Shown here piece by piece: positions 34,624 to 44,760 of a stretch of DNA of 64,000 bases. Both the position numbers and the translations under genes were made by a program. Below the pieces are notes generated by a model, which had not been told where the DNA came from, did no database searches, and saw only the letters and a list, made by a program, of their open reading frames with translations. This stretch comes from Oscheius sp. JU75. Lineage: Eukaryota > Nematoda > Chromadorea > Rhabditida > Rhabditidae. The stretch spans positions 6,696,001 to 6,760,000 of the forward strand of contig JASJZC010000001.1 in NCBI GenBank assembly GCA_037178855.1. Reading direction: 5' to 3'. Numbering within the stretch: the stretch's first letter is position 1; the number at the start of each line of letters is the position of its first letter.

Positions 34624-35066
34624 GGTAGTAGTTAAACAGGCGCCCCGGTTCGATTTTACGCGAAATTGCGTACGACGTACGCAAACTACGGCTTGGCGCG
34701 AATTAACTTTTTTTTTTCGTTTTTTTGTCGTTCTACCCATTTCTCGACTTTTTTCTTACATTTTCTGTCTGTTTATAGTGCTGTTCGACTTCTTTCAACG
34801 TACCGCACCTTGGAATCAACAAAAAGCTATCATTTGATGAAAATATTGCCTAAAAAAAGGGAAATTTCTAATAAAACTTCGGTGCGGTATGTTGAAAGAA
34901 GTCGAACAGCACTATAAACAGACAGAAAATGTAAGAAAAAAGTCGAGAAATGGGTAAAACGACAAAAAACGAAAAAAAAAAGTTAATTCGCGCCAAGCCG
35001 TAGTTTTGCGTACGTCGTACGCAATTTCGCGTAAAATCGAACCGGGGCGCCTGTTTAACTACTACC
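34624..35066. mobile_element. Fold-back MITE with 8-bp target duplication (Merlin-like)
   Basis: A 443-bp element made of two near-perfect inverted arms of about 186 bp (34624-34809 and 34881-35066) around a loop of about 70 bp. It starts GGTAGTAGTTAAACAGGC and ends with the complement. It is flanked by a perfect 8-bp duplication AAATTTTT (34616-34623 and 35067-35074). It encodes no transposase. The terminal bases GGTA.TA.TT...CAGGC resemble the ends of the Merlin element at 54458-56165 (GGTAATACTTCGGCAGGC), and 8-bp duplications are typical of Merlin, so a Merlin transposase probably mobilised it. Confidence 0.88.
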
Positions 35067-35074
35067 AAATTTTT

Positions 35075-35618
35075 GAGAGCAATAATGTATGCAATTACGC
35101 ATTTTTTTCAAGGAAAATAAAGTTGGCAGCTATGTAATCAACAAAAACGAGTCATTGTAATCGATTTTTCCATTAAAAAGTAGAACAAAAACGACGGGAA
35201 AATTGAAAGATCGACGCGAGTTGTGTAGGAAAAAGACGCATTCGAAGACTGTGCAGCGGCTACGACTACGGTAGCTTGGTCGTCACAGGACCCAATAAAT
35301 CCGCCACTTTTTTGTTTTCTCACTTTTTTGTGGTTGTTTTCTTCACAACAGTTTTTCCTCGTCCATACTTGTGCGAGACAGAACAATAAGAATTGCTTCT
35401 GTCGACACTGGGAAATGGAACAGCTTAAAACTCTTTGAAACATTTCAGTTATGATAGATTTATTTGTACATTCTCTCTCAATTTATCTCTTGTAGACTTT
35501 TGAAAATGATATAATTTTGTCAACGGGAGAGGATTTTCACAAAACGAGGTAGCATATTAATGGCTGCTAGACGCAGAAAAACTGTTAGGAAAGAACCAGG
35601 CAAAACGCGAATAGAAAT
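35075..35618. other. Intergenic region between the MITE and the R-Smad 3' end
   Basis: A minus-strand open frame of 101 codons (35138-35443) shows no motifs and is probably not a gene. The segment holds the Smad 3' UTR. Confidence 0.45.
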
Positions 35619-37418
35619 TCAAGAGAAGGATGTACAGACACGGCTTGGACAGCCCATTTTGGAGAGAACGTTATCAACCCATTCGAGTGCTCCGTTCAGA
35701 TGACATTCGATCCAACACGGGGTGGCAGTGACTTGTTGACGACGGAAAGCCGATCCCCAGCCTTTGACAAACGAGACTCGAATGGTACAGAGGCGAGCCA
35801 ACGCGTAAACGGCGTCAAAGCCATATGGAATACATTCGGCCAACTGGGAAGAGAATTCAGCGTAACTGAAGATCTTCAAGTTGCAGCCACTGGGGACCTG
35901 AAAAAAATTTCATTGTATATTAGGGGGCCTGTATACCTGAACTACGGTAGCAGCATGCCAACCGTGTCTCTGATTACAGTTTGGCGATTGAACATAGATG
36001 GGATGAGTGCCGAGACACTCGATGAAGACCTCCCCACTCAAATAGTACAGTCTGGCTCCTCGACCAATGTACAAGAGAGCTCGACTGGTGCCAACATCCC
36101 GCTTTGGATTGGTGAAATAAGCCAGAGATACACTGAATTCCTATTGTTCTCAAGTGGTCAATGGAAACTGACCGACTGCTATTGTAGGGACCAGTGAACC
36201 CATCGATAAGAACATACGGGGAGCGACAGTCAACTGGTGCTCCAATCCGCTTGGCTCTCTCGTAATAGGTAATACTGACCCAGTGTTCAGGCTCCAAGAA
36301 CTCCACATCTGTTTTGATCACTAAAGATACCTTTTGCGGAAGGCAAACTCATTGAACTCACTTTTCGGCGGCATCAGAAGGCTTGCCTGCAGCTCTGGCG
36401 GAAGTGCCTCAGCCAGTCGAACAGCATTCTTCGCGGTCGTATCCATGTCCTCGGCATCCATACTCTCTTCAGCAGTCATATACGAGGCTGGGGAGTGCAA
36501 AGCCTCTCTGTCATCGCTCATGAAAGAGCTCGGTGACCCGGGACTGTTGGTGGATCGGACAGAACCGGCATGACTCGTGCTCGGAGACATTCCTTCGGGG
36601 ATATCAGAGAGGAACTGATCCCTTGTTGGAGCGTTTCCATCGGGGACGAAGAAGTCAGTGGGACGAGAGACATTGACGCCGTCTAAATGACTGTTGATGT
36701 GGTCGTTGAGTTCGTCTCCGGACACGAAGGCTGTTGGGGGTCCCTGAATTGCGACAGTCAACCAGGCTCTTGTGAAGTATGTGTCAAACGTTGTTTCCAA
36801 CAAGGATTCTCTGTACTGTAGAGAAGAACTTACATATCCTTTAAGATCGGTCAAGCTCTGGAAGCAGTGATCGTAGATCCTTTGCGGGACGCCACCTCCT
36901 TGTTGAATTCGCTCTGTGTCAACGTGAACCGCAGGAATTCCAGTATTGGGTCGAAGAAGTTCGTAGTGGAAGGGATTGATACAGACCTCGGCCTTCGGAC
37001 CGCCAGGGGGTGACTGACAATTGGCAACGCATTTCATGCGAGTGTTGTTCCTGAAGAGGGAAAAGCTCTAAACTTATAGTCCATTCTACCTGACAAAACT
37101 GTATCGAAAGAGTTTGATGCTGTAGATGTAGATATCAGGCCCGAGAACCTTTTTGGTGCTGGCTGGACAGCACGGACTCACGGCCGACTCTTCGACCAAA
37201 CCCTTCAGAAGATTTTCCAAATACTTGCTCTTTGAAACTGCTGCTGCCAAATGTTCTACTTGAGCCGTTGCCCATTTCACGTCACTCTAGAAGTTTCATT
37301 GCGTGATTCTTTTACCACCCACATTTCCATCATGTTGAAGGGTTTCCGGATTAATTCTTGCCACGAGTTCCTTGACGATTGTTCCGTGCTTTGAATTGTT
37401 GAAGTCAAAAATTGGCAT
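35619..37418 (-). CDS. Receptor-regulated Smad (TGF-beta/BMP signal transducer), diverged MH1
   Basis: R-Smads are phosphorylated by TGF-beta-family receptors and move to the nucleus to control transcription. Minus-strand exons are 37418-37323, 37286-37090, 37050-36834, 36743-36362, 36320-36173, 36132-35937 and 35897-35619; phases agree, giving 504 residues. MH2 (about 305-504) is well conserved: [48 protein letters not shown] and [20 protein letters not shown], and it ends VCTSFS, fitting the C-terminal SSxS phosphorylation motif. MH1 (about 33-170) retains [10 protein letters not shown], but the region that should hold the DNA-binding hairpin (SLDGRLQVSHRKG) is missing between CCPAST and GPDIYIY. 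The linker (about 150-300) is Ser/Pro/Asp-rich. It resembles diverged nematode Smads such as DAF-8 or DAF-14 rather than SMA-2/3. An acceptor ACTTCAG lies 4 bases before the ATG. Confidence 0.9.
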
Positions 37419-38163
37419 TACCTGAAGTTTTTTCACTTATAAACGGAAGCTCTGAACGGAAAACAAAGAACTGAATTTGTGTTTACTGACTACTTCCAGT
37501 GAAGGCCAATTGCTTACGAGGTGATTAATTGTAGTTGGAGAAAGCACCGAAACGACTGTTACAACGCGATCAAAAGTAGTCAGAGAAGGAATGACTCAAG
37601 TTGAGTCGTCTGGGCAGCAATGGGCTTTTTTTGTCTGGAAAGTCTTGGATGTTCGGCTGACATGAGCCAGTTTACAGTCAGCAGTTTTGAACAAAAAAGT
37701 TGACCGCCAAGACTGTTTTCAGACAGTCTCGAAATTTGAATTTCTGTTCGAACTGGTGGAGGAAGTGAAGAAGAGGAAAAGGGAATGAATGGTTAGTTCA
37801 CTCATCCAAATGTTCTGTTTTGCGTCGAACCGCAGTAATCTCGTAGGAAAAACGTTTCCAAACAACCGAACGATAACAAATTTTGATCGCTTAAGTGCTT
37901 TCTGGTCAAGGACCAGAAGTTCACCATATGTTCTTTTGATTTACGCTTATTTCTAAGACTGGAGTAAATAGCCTAAGCGATGATAGACGACGGAAACGAC
38001 CTCCTTGGAACTATAACTGCCAGGATCCGAGGAGATAAACACTCAAAACAAACACAGCTGATGAGGGTCAGCTACCGTTCAATGCTCTAGAAGAGATAGT
38101 GAGGAAAATTGGTGCGTTACCATAAGAACGAGTGATAAATATTAGGATCAATGAGTTATCATA
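37419..38163. other. Intergenic region
   Basis: 5' flank of the R-Smad. No conserved coding sequence or repeat recognised. Confidence 0.45.
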
Positions 38164-38619
38164 TCAAATAGGGTGCGCCAGTTGTCTGACTGATCCAATA
38201 ACAGTGTGTGTCGTTGCTGCTTGTTGCGCAGAAACGGGGAGAGGCGCCTCGGCCAAAGAAATAGTATAAGAGAAACGAGAGACCTGGGGCTGGAGAGAGA
38301 GAAAGCAACTTGCCGCACATATATCGCTCTCGCAATGAACAACAAGTCTTTTCCCTCTCTCCTGCTCGCTGCTTGATTGGCAGGCTAATCGGAACGGGAC
38401 CCGAGATGTCATTTGCCCGCGGAATCGTTCAAATTTTTTTTGCATTTCTCTGCGGAGTTTTCCAGTTTTAATTTTTTTTATTCTGTCGACACCATATTCC
38501 GTTACTTTCCATTTATTGTCCAGAGCTGAAAGATGTCGCGAGACATGGAAATAAACCGCAATAAGAATTCCCACAAAAAATAATGAAAAACTAATCGAGG
38601 TAATTAAAAAACCAATCAT
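38164..38619 (-). CDS. Possible small membrane-anchored protein, unidentified
   Basis: A single open frame of 151 codons. The first ~27 residues (MIGFLITSISFSLFFVGILI then AVYFHV) form a strong hydrophobic segment, fitting a signal anchor, and are followed by a charged Lys/Arg-rich stretch (KIKTGKLRREMQKKFERFRG). The second half looks less protein-like, so the real gene may be shorter or spliced. GCAG precedes the ATG by five bases, a possible acceptor. It is divergent from NTF2. No family recognised. Confidence 0.35.
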   Translation of the reverse strand: MIGFLITSISFSLFFVGILIAVYFHVSRHLSALDNKWKVTEYGVDRIKKIKTGKLRREMQKKFERFRGQMTSRVPFRLACQSSSEQERGKRLVVHCESDICAASCFLSLQPQVSRFSYTISLAEAPLPVSAQQAATTHTVIGSVRQLAHPI

Positions 38620-38857
38620 GAACCCTGCAGGCAGTTTTGATTACAATTACTGTCTTGTGTAGTATCTTTTTGCTTTTTCTTGACTGGTTCGTTCACCAGC
38701 CATATTTCCATTTCCCTCGTCTTGAAAATCGTTGTGCGTATATGTTTCGAAAAGAGTTTCACAATCCTTCTATTTCATTTCTACTCAACATTATTTTTCT
38801 TGTGCTTGGCAGTTCGTTCTTATCATAAGCAGTTTCAACATTGTTTTGCAGGTAAAC

Positions 38858-39337
38858 ATGAACTTCAACCCCGAGTACGAGAATGTCGCCAACGCCTTCG
38901 TACAACACTACTATTCCAAGTTCGACCAAAGCGATCCGATGGCGCGCGCCCAAGGCTTGAGCGACCTCTACGACCCAGACAACTCTTACATGACATTCGA
39001 AGGAGTCCAGTGTAAAGGACGTCAAGGGATTCTAGAAAAGTTCCAAGTAAGACTTATAGAAATTCTGTATACCATATTTTCAGTCGTTGACGTTCCGATC
39101 GATCCAACGAGGCATTACAAAGTGCGACTCACAGCCCCTCTACGACGGTTCTATTCTTGTTATGGTTCTTGGACAGCTCAAAGTAAAAACTTTTGTAAAC
39201 TTGGCTCATTTCTTCGTTTCCAGACCGACGAAGACCCCATCAATCCGTTCAGCCAGATTTTCATCTTGCGACCGAACACCACTGGTAGCTTCTTCATCGG
39301 GAACGAAATCTTCCGCCTTGACCTGCACAACAACTAA
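38858..39337 (+). CDS. NTF2: Nuclear transport factor 2 (NTF2)
   Basis: NTF2 carries Ran-GDP back into the nucleus through the pores. Exons 38858-39046, 39084-39182 and 39224-39337 give 133 residues (human 127). Family features: MNFNPEYENVANAFVQHYYS at the start, LSDLYDPDNSYMTFEG, the GRQGILEKFQSL segment, and the C-terminal NPFSQIFILRPN and FFIGNEIFRLDLHNN. The whole length is the NTF2 fold, so it is NTF2 itself rather than a larger NTF2-like protein such as NXF or G3BP. TTTTGCAG precedes the ATG by seven bases. The next gene starts 298 bp downstream on the same strand. Confidence 0.95.
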   Translation: MNFNPEYENVANAFVQHYYSKFDQSDPMARAQGLSDLYDPDNSYMTFEGVQCKGRQGILEKFQVRLIEILYTIFSVVDVPIDPTRHYKVRLTAPLRRFYSCYGSWTAQSKNFCKLGSFLRFQTDEDPINPFSQIFILRPNTTGSFFIGNEIFRLDLHNN

Positions 39338-39634
39338 TCACAAACCCAGAAATCTGCTTTCCCCATCGTCTCACCTGTCTCTATGTTCCACATCTGCCTT
39401 TTCTTTGCGTACTGTAAAATACTTCGACTTCACTTTTACAGTGTGCTAGAAATTTTCCATCCGGTTCATTTTTTCACAAATTGAACTCCAGTTCCCCTAC
39501 AGGTTTAGATAACAATTTGTGTTTCATTTCGATCGATATTAAATGTGACCCTCTTCTAAATGTGTTTCATTGCGTAGTTCTAGTCCTACCTTTATACTTT
39601 TTTTTGGTGACGTCGTGATAAATAGCATCCACAG

Positions 39635-40262
39635 ATGGTAAAACAAGCCACGAAGGGGCAAAAGGAGATCTACGAGGAGAACTTAAGCACGATCAAATTC
39701 TATGGAGCAGCATCGCTAGTTTCTGCAGTTCGTTTACTAGCTTCTGGACTGAAGGCAGTTTGCAGGCTTTGTACTTTATTGGATGTCAATTAGCCTGGGA
39801 ATGCAACAGCACAGCGTGGATCTTCTACATTGTGACAGCACTCATCCAAGGAGTCAGTGTTTTCTTCATGAAATCGATGGCCGGTTAGTTGTTGCTAATG
39901 CTGACGGCACTTTATCATTTTCAGTAGCGAAGTTTGACGAGAAGGGACATGTCATAGATGCCGGAATGGATCTGAATGATCCTTCCGCTTTCGGCGAGTA
40001 TTGCAAGGATGCCGTCATTCTTACAGTCATCGTTCAGGTAACTGGATTTCTATTGGTTCTTCTCTAACACCGCTTATAGGTCCTTGCTCTTTACACGAAC
40101 TACGCCTACTTGCTGCTGCTTGCCTTCCCCGGAGCCATTGGCTATAAATTCATCGTCTCTTTCCTTTTGCCATGGGTTTTCGCTCCCTCGGCCGGCGGAA
40201 ATGAAGACGCTGATGAGAAGAAAATGCGTAAGAAGGAGAGAAAAGTTGTGTATCGTCGTTGA
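39635..40262 (+). CDS. TMEM208: TMEM208 / SND2 ER-targeting protein, with an apparent frame break
   Basis: TMEM208 (SND2) is an ER membrane protein of the SRP-independent targeting route. Segments are 39635-39883, 39925-40037 and 40080-40262. The start (GQKEIYEENLSTIKFYGAAS) matches KKQIFEENRETLKFY of animal TMEM208. The rest has two hydrophobic helices, the typical VIDAGMDLNDP motif, DAVILTVIVQVLALY and a basic C-terminus ending KKERKVVYRR. In the first segment the frame of the N-terminus closes at about 39791, while the conserved downstream frame is shifted by one base; they switch somewhere in 39715-39770, about where the first transmembrane helix should be. No normal-sized intron explains this. 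It could be a sequencing indel, a real frameshift or a mis-called splice. AATAAA lies at about 40336. Confidence 0.8.
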
Positions 40263-40434
40263 AGCTTGTTTCGTATATGGGGTTCTTGGGTGTTCTATTT
40301 GCTATGTATGTTTCAGTCGCCATATTTTTGGTGCAATAAACGTTTTTAACCATTGCGTGTACCTGTATACCTGGGGTTGCATCCGCCTTACGTTTCTGTA
40401 TGTGTTTGATGTTATCCACGAAGCCGTCTTTTAG

Positions 40435-42684
40435 ATGGCGGCTTTTGGAAGCCAAGAGGTTTGGCATGATGCACAATCAGTGCAGGAGCAATCGTATCAA
40501 GCCAGCAGCTACAACCAAATTCAAGGTGCTTTTCAGTATCCACGCTGTTAAAGCTTTATTGTAGTGCCAGGACATCGGAACATTGTCGATCTGTGCCATC
40601 AGCTCTCTGCCAGGGACTCTCGTCGACCCGACAAGGCTGTCGTCTTTGCCAGAGATGTTTTGAAGGCGATTTTCCAAGACAAATCCATCGACTTGTGCAG
40701 CATACTCCCCAGTACTGCTTACGACAATCCTTTCGTAGCTATCCAGGAGCTCATTGATTGGACCTCCCATTTTTACAGTGTATGTTGTCTTTTTTGCAAA
40801 CAATAAGCCGTTTTCCAGACCTTTTTCGACGGCAGTGAGAAGTTTGTTGATGAGCTCTGGAAGGCCATCTATGACCAGATACAAGGCTGTAATCTGGGAA
40901 CCAATGTGACTGGAGAAAGTGTCTTGATGTACTGTTTGGCTGGCTATGTGATGCGACTACTGCCCACCGAATCGCTGTCCGAACGACCCATACAACGAAA
41001 TACTGTTAGACAGCGTGTTCATACGCCTCTCGATCTCTTTCTACCAAGTTCGCCCGTATTGAACAGAATCCGCTTCGGTTAGTTTCTATTCGATCTCTTC
41101 CAAGAATTTTGTTTAGAATCCGAGGGAAATGAGCCGGATCGTACCGCTGTCCATCCGAGGCATCTGAAAATGTTCTGCAATCTTGTGATTCTCTTCTGCT
41201 CGGACAAGGAGTTCCCATCACCTAGTCGACTGATGGTTATAAGGTAAGCTTGCTCTATGCTTAATATATTTTGATTGTTTAGACACTTGGTAAAGCAGTT
41301 CCACATTTTCTGCACCTTCGAAACAATCGACTCGGATATGCTAGCTACGAAGAGCGCGGTCATGTCGAATCCGCCCTTCTCTCAAGCTCTCTACAACTTC
41401 CTCTACACGTTCCTGGAGCAGTGTCCTTCCTCATCCTCAATGCAAGATCTCATCTCCATATGGTCAACATTCTGTCGCCCTTGGCGCTATTTTCCCCAAG
41501 ACATTCAAACTATCAATGGATCCGTCTTCGAGCCGTTTGTCCACACCCAGGAGAAGTTCTATCGCGTCCTGTTGGGAAAAATATTGCGGAAACTGGCCGA
41601 GCTAGAAATTATTGTGGATACAACCAGAACGATGAAGACCATACTGGAGTTTACTTGGAAGGAGCCCATGTACACGGTTTTGAGACGTTTGCTCAGCTTG
41701 GATTGTCGACCGGCTGCCAGAAAAGTTCTGGATCGAATGGCCAGTCTTTACAAATCAGAACAGTTGAAGATCTATATGATGGAGCAGGAGAAGGTGTGCC
41801 CTTGTCGTTGTTTCTGGAAGAAAACAGGTTTTAGCACTACGAACCGTGGTACAAAAGCCTCTTCAACAATGAAGACCGTCCGCAGCTGGCAGCCGCCCGA
41901 GCCCTAGTTGCTGCCATTGAGCCAATTTTGAAGGAGGCGGACACCTTCATGCACACCAAATATCTGGCAGAGCGCATAGTTGCACCAAAATTGTAAATCG
42001 TCAGCTTTGTCCTGTACAATCAATCTTTAGCACTCCCATGTCGAGATCGGTCAAAGTCTTTGACGAGACTCCAAAACGTGGATATCTGCCAGATCACGAG
42101 ACTGATCCGAGTACGGGACTGATGTATGCCACACCGCTTGGACGGAAGCAGATCTTCGAACATGAAAGGCCCGTTTTATTTTCGGTTTCCTTGTATAGAA
42201 TATGCTAATTTCAGAAGTTTCGACTTTTCGCAGTGTCATAGCTACGTACCACAGTGGCAGTCAGCTCCGCGGGACTATGAGCTGGCAATCATGGTCAAGA
42301 TTACCCAATGGCTGGCAGCATTCTTGAACCAGTTTGGTCCGATACAGCAGCTTGGACGTCAATACTATGACGAGGGACTGCTGGGTAGTCTAGTCCGTCT
42401 GGTGATGGATCCTCCATGTCCGAATCCTCAGTCGGAAATTGTTTCACCCTTTTTCTCCAAAACGCTCAAAAGAACGCCGGCGACTCTTCGTGTTCGGGTA
42501 CGAACGTTCAAATATGAATACTGTTCTTCAGATCCTGGCCAATAACGCCGTTCTCGTGAGCATTGTCTTCATCATTCTCTTCTTCACAATGGGATGGTAT
42601 TTCTTGATCCCTCTTCTTCTCTTCGTCTTCACTCTGTTGCTCATGTGGGCAAATGAGTCTTCCACGTCCATATCTCCAATGTGA
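40435..42684 (+). CDS. SMPD4: Sphingomyelin phosphodiesterase 4 (neutral sphingomyelinase-3, SMPD4)
   Basis: SMPD4 is a tail-anchored protein of the ER and nuclear envelope, described as hydrolysing sphingomyelin. Exons are 40435-40525, 40565-40779, 40819-41077, 41117-41243, 41283-41793, 41835-41992, 42031-42172, 42234-42497 and 42532-42684; phases agree, giving 639 residues, shorter than human SMPD4 (over 800). Support: STFCRPWRYFPQD matching the human LQPWRYAPD region, TPLGRKQIFEHER matching LTPLGRYQIINGLRR, and a C-terminal pair of hydrophobic helices (AVLVSIVFIILFF and YFLIPLLLFVFTLLLM) as the tail anchor. The donor after 42172 is weak (CCC|gtttta). TTTTAG abuts the ATG. It starts 172 bp after TMEM208. 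Confidence 0.85.
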
Positions 42685-42837
42685 GATCACTATGCCGGTA
42701 TTTTTGTGATGTTGAAATAAATTTTTCGTCTTCTTGCTTGTCATTTATGAAGCTAGCCGGCTGATTCGCCTAATAATTTCGATTCGGTTGTTTTATTTTC
42801 AATTTCTTTGTAACAGCTAATTTAGAGATCTTGAAAC

Positions 42838-44096
42838 ATGGGCAAGGAAGAAGACATCGATAACGAGAGGAAGGCTTACGAGAGCGACACGGTCTGGAAT
42901 GCTCGTAGAGCCTTCCTCGAAGCCCATTGGGACGAATACGAGGACAAGTGAGTTTTCCTCTGTGCCAACCTCCCTTTTACTTTTAAACGAAAATTACAAG
43001 ATTTCAGAGATCAGCTCGAGTGCTACTCACAGCTGTTTATTGACGTCAATATGATAGGCTGCCTCTACAGTCCTTCTCTCATGGCCAAAATCAAGCAAAT
43101 GGGAGCCGGTATCATGGAACAGGTTGCATTTCTTAATATCCCTTTATAATATGATATTTACAGGCCTCAAAATTGAATAACGAACGTAAGTTCGTCCTCG
43201 CGTCAAGAGGACGTGCAGAAGCCAATGAGGTCAGAAAAAAGGACGAGAAGAGTCGCGAGCTTGAAAAAAAGTATGTTTTTGTATCTTACAACCCACAATC
43301 AAAGTTGCAGAAAGGCCCAGGATAGTGGAATGAATGAACGAATTCGTCAGCTGCGCAATCACATGCTGGCGACTCAAAACGCCACTGCAGAAGAACTCAT
43401 GAATATGTGCGAACGTGTACAGCTGAAATATCAGGTGGACCAATGTGCTGACGGCGTTTGTGTCGTCCGTATTCGAAATCTCATCGTCTTCAAACACAAG
43501 TACGATTATTTGAAGCTTTCTAAATAAGAGGGAACATGACTCCCAGTAAGTAAGCAATTACTTTCAGATTTGTTCAAGAGCAATATGCCCGTCCCGAAGC
43601 AATAAGAACCGTTACAAACTGCTTCCTCAACTGCGAACCTAGTGTGTCAGAAACGGTACGTGGCTCTGTCTTTTGTCCTAAGCACTGTTCAGGATTCGCA
43701 AATTCTTTTCAACGAAGTTCCTCTGTCTGATATGTACAAGAAGGCTCTTCAACGACGTCTCATTCACGCCGCTAGACACCTAGGAACTGGGAACGGATTT
43801 GAAGGTATTCCTATTGCTCTTGTTGGAAAATGACTATTTCAGCTCTGCAAAATGTATTCAAAGACATCGGGCTCTATCTCAAAAAGAATGGCCGCCAAGT
43901 GGAGGGCTGGAAGCAGGAAATGAACATCACAGCTGGCGATCTGCTCGTGGCTCAAAGAGTCCTTGCCAAGGATGAGAGTGTCAAGGCCAAACAGGATGCT
44001 GCTGTTGATCAGATGTGCCAGCCGATCTGCGAAGCTATTCGTAAAGGAACGCTGAAGATTACGGAATCGGAAAACGGTCTCGTTGTTTCTCTCTGA
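42838..44096 (+). CDS. XRN2-binding (XTBD) domain protein, PAXT-1-like
   Basis: Proteins of this group bind the nuclear 5'-3' exonuclease XRN2 and stabilise it. Exons are 42838-42947, 43008-43122, 43164-43270, 43311-43499, 43568-43655, 43693-43804 and 43843-44096; phases agree, giving 324 residues. The N-terminal XTBD is clear: WNARRAFLEAHWDEYEDKDQ, then LECYSQLFIDVNMIGCLYS, with the conserved Trp, RR-FL and GC-Y. The rest is helical and charged without a second known domain, comparable with C. elegans PAXT-1. Exon 3 contains a cryptic donor (CGTAAGTT) at about 43183 that I treat as coding. It begins 154 bp after SMPD4, with TTTAG in between, so it probably shares an operon. Confidence 0.82.
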
Positions 44097-44760
44097 AGTC
44101 TTTTTCAATGAAGTTGACTCTCTTCAATGTCGATCTTTTCAACTGTGCGCGCTATCAAGTCTTGTTGAAGTGAATAAGCCCTTTCCGGTACTACGAGCAC
44201 CTTGGACTTCTCCCAGATTCCAAAGTGCATATGAGAGAGAGTTATAATCAAAGTAACAATTTTATTGACTACAAACAAAACTAAGTAAGAGACAAAGAGG
44301 ATCAATTACTTAGAAGAGACCGCAAGAAGTAATACTAAACGACATTACAGTGAAAAGATTTGGGGTATAGAAGGAATTTTGGGAGTATTTGTCGGAATGC
44401 CTCGCCGATGTCCCTCTTGTATTTCCAGTGATGACGTTCTGAAAGTTTCATATAGAGCAGACGTTAGAGCCATCTTACCTTTCCGATACGAAAATGAGCA
44501 CGACGACTCTTGGCTTCACCATTCGATAAATGAGGCCGGGAAAAAGCTCTGCCTCGTAAATACTGAACTGTGGATGAGCAAAAAAGTAATTCGAGATGAA
44601 TGGGAAATTCTACATCGCATGAGCCATTCATATTCTGTGCGGACACTATGACAGACACCACAAACTTTCTAGCTCGTTCGACCTGTCAAGCGTAACCCCC
44701 AAAACAAATTCTGTCACGAGGCTCGTCAGTCTAGCAAGAGTCCGCCCAGCAGCTGGTTAG
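44097..44760. other. Intergenic region
   Basis: Contains a plus-strand open frame 44379-44651 (90 codons, beginning MGVFVGMPRRCPSC) without recognisable motifs, which I do not accept as a gene. Nothing else seen. Confidence 0.4.

Noticed and set aside
34601..35068. Open frames in the fold-back MITE arms
   Set aside because: The same peptide appears from both arms because they are inverted copies; no transposase or other domain is present.
35138..35443. Minus-strand open frame of 101 codons
   Set aside because: Cys/Ser-rich without recognisable domain, located in a 3' flank next to a MITE.
44379..44651. Plus-strand open frame of 90 codons between the XTBD gene and the PTP
   Set aside because: No motif, no clear promoter or splice context; better explained as chance.
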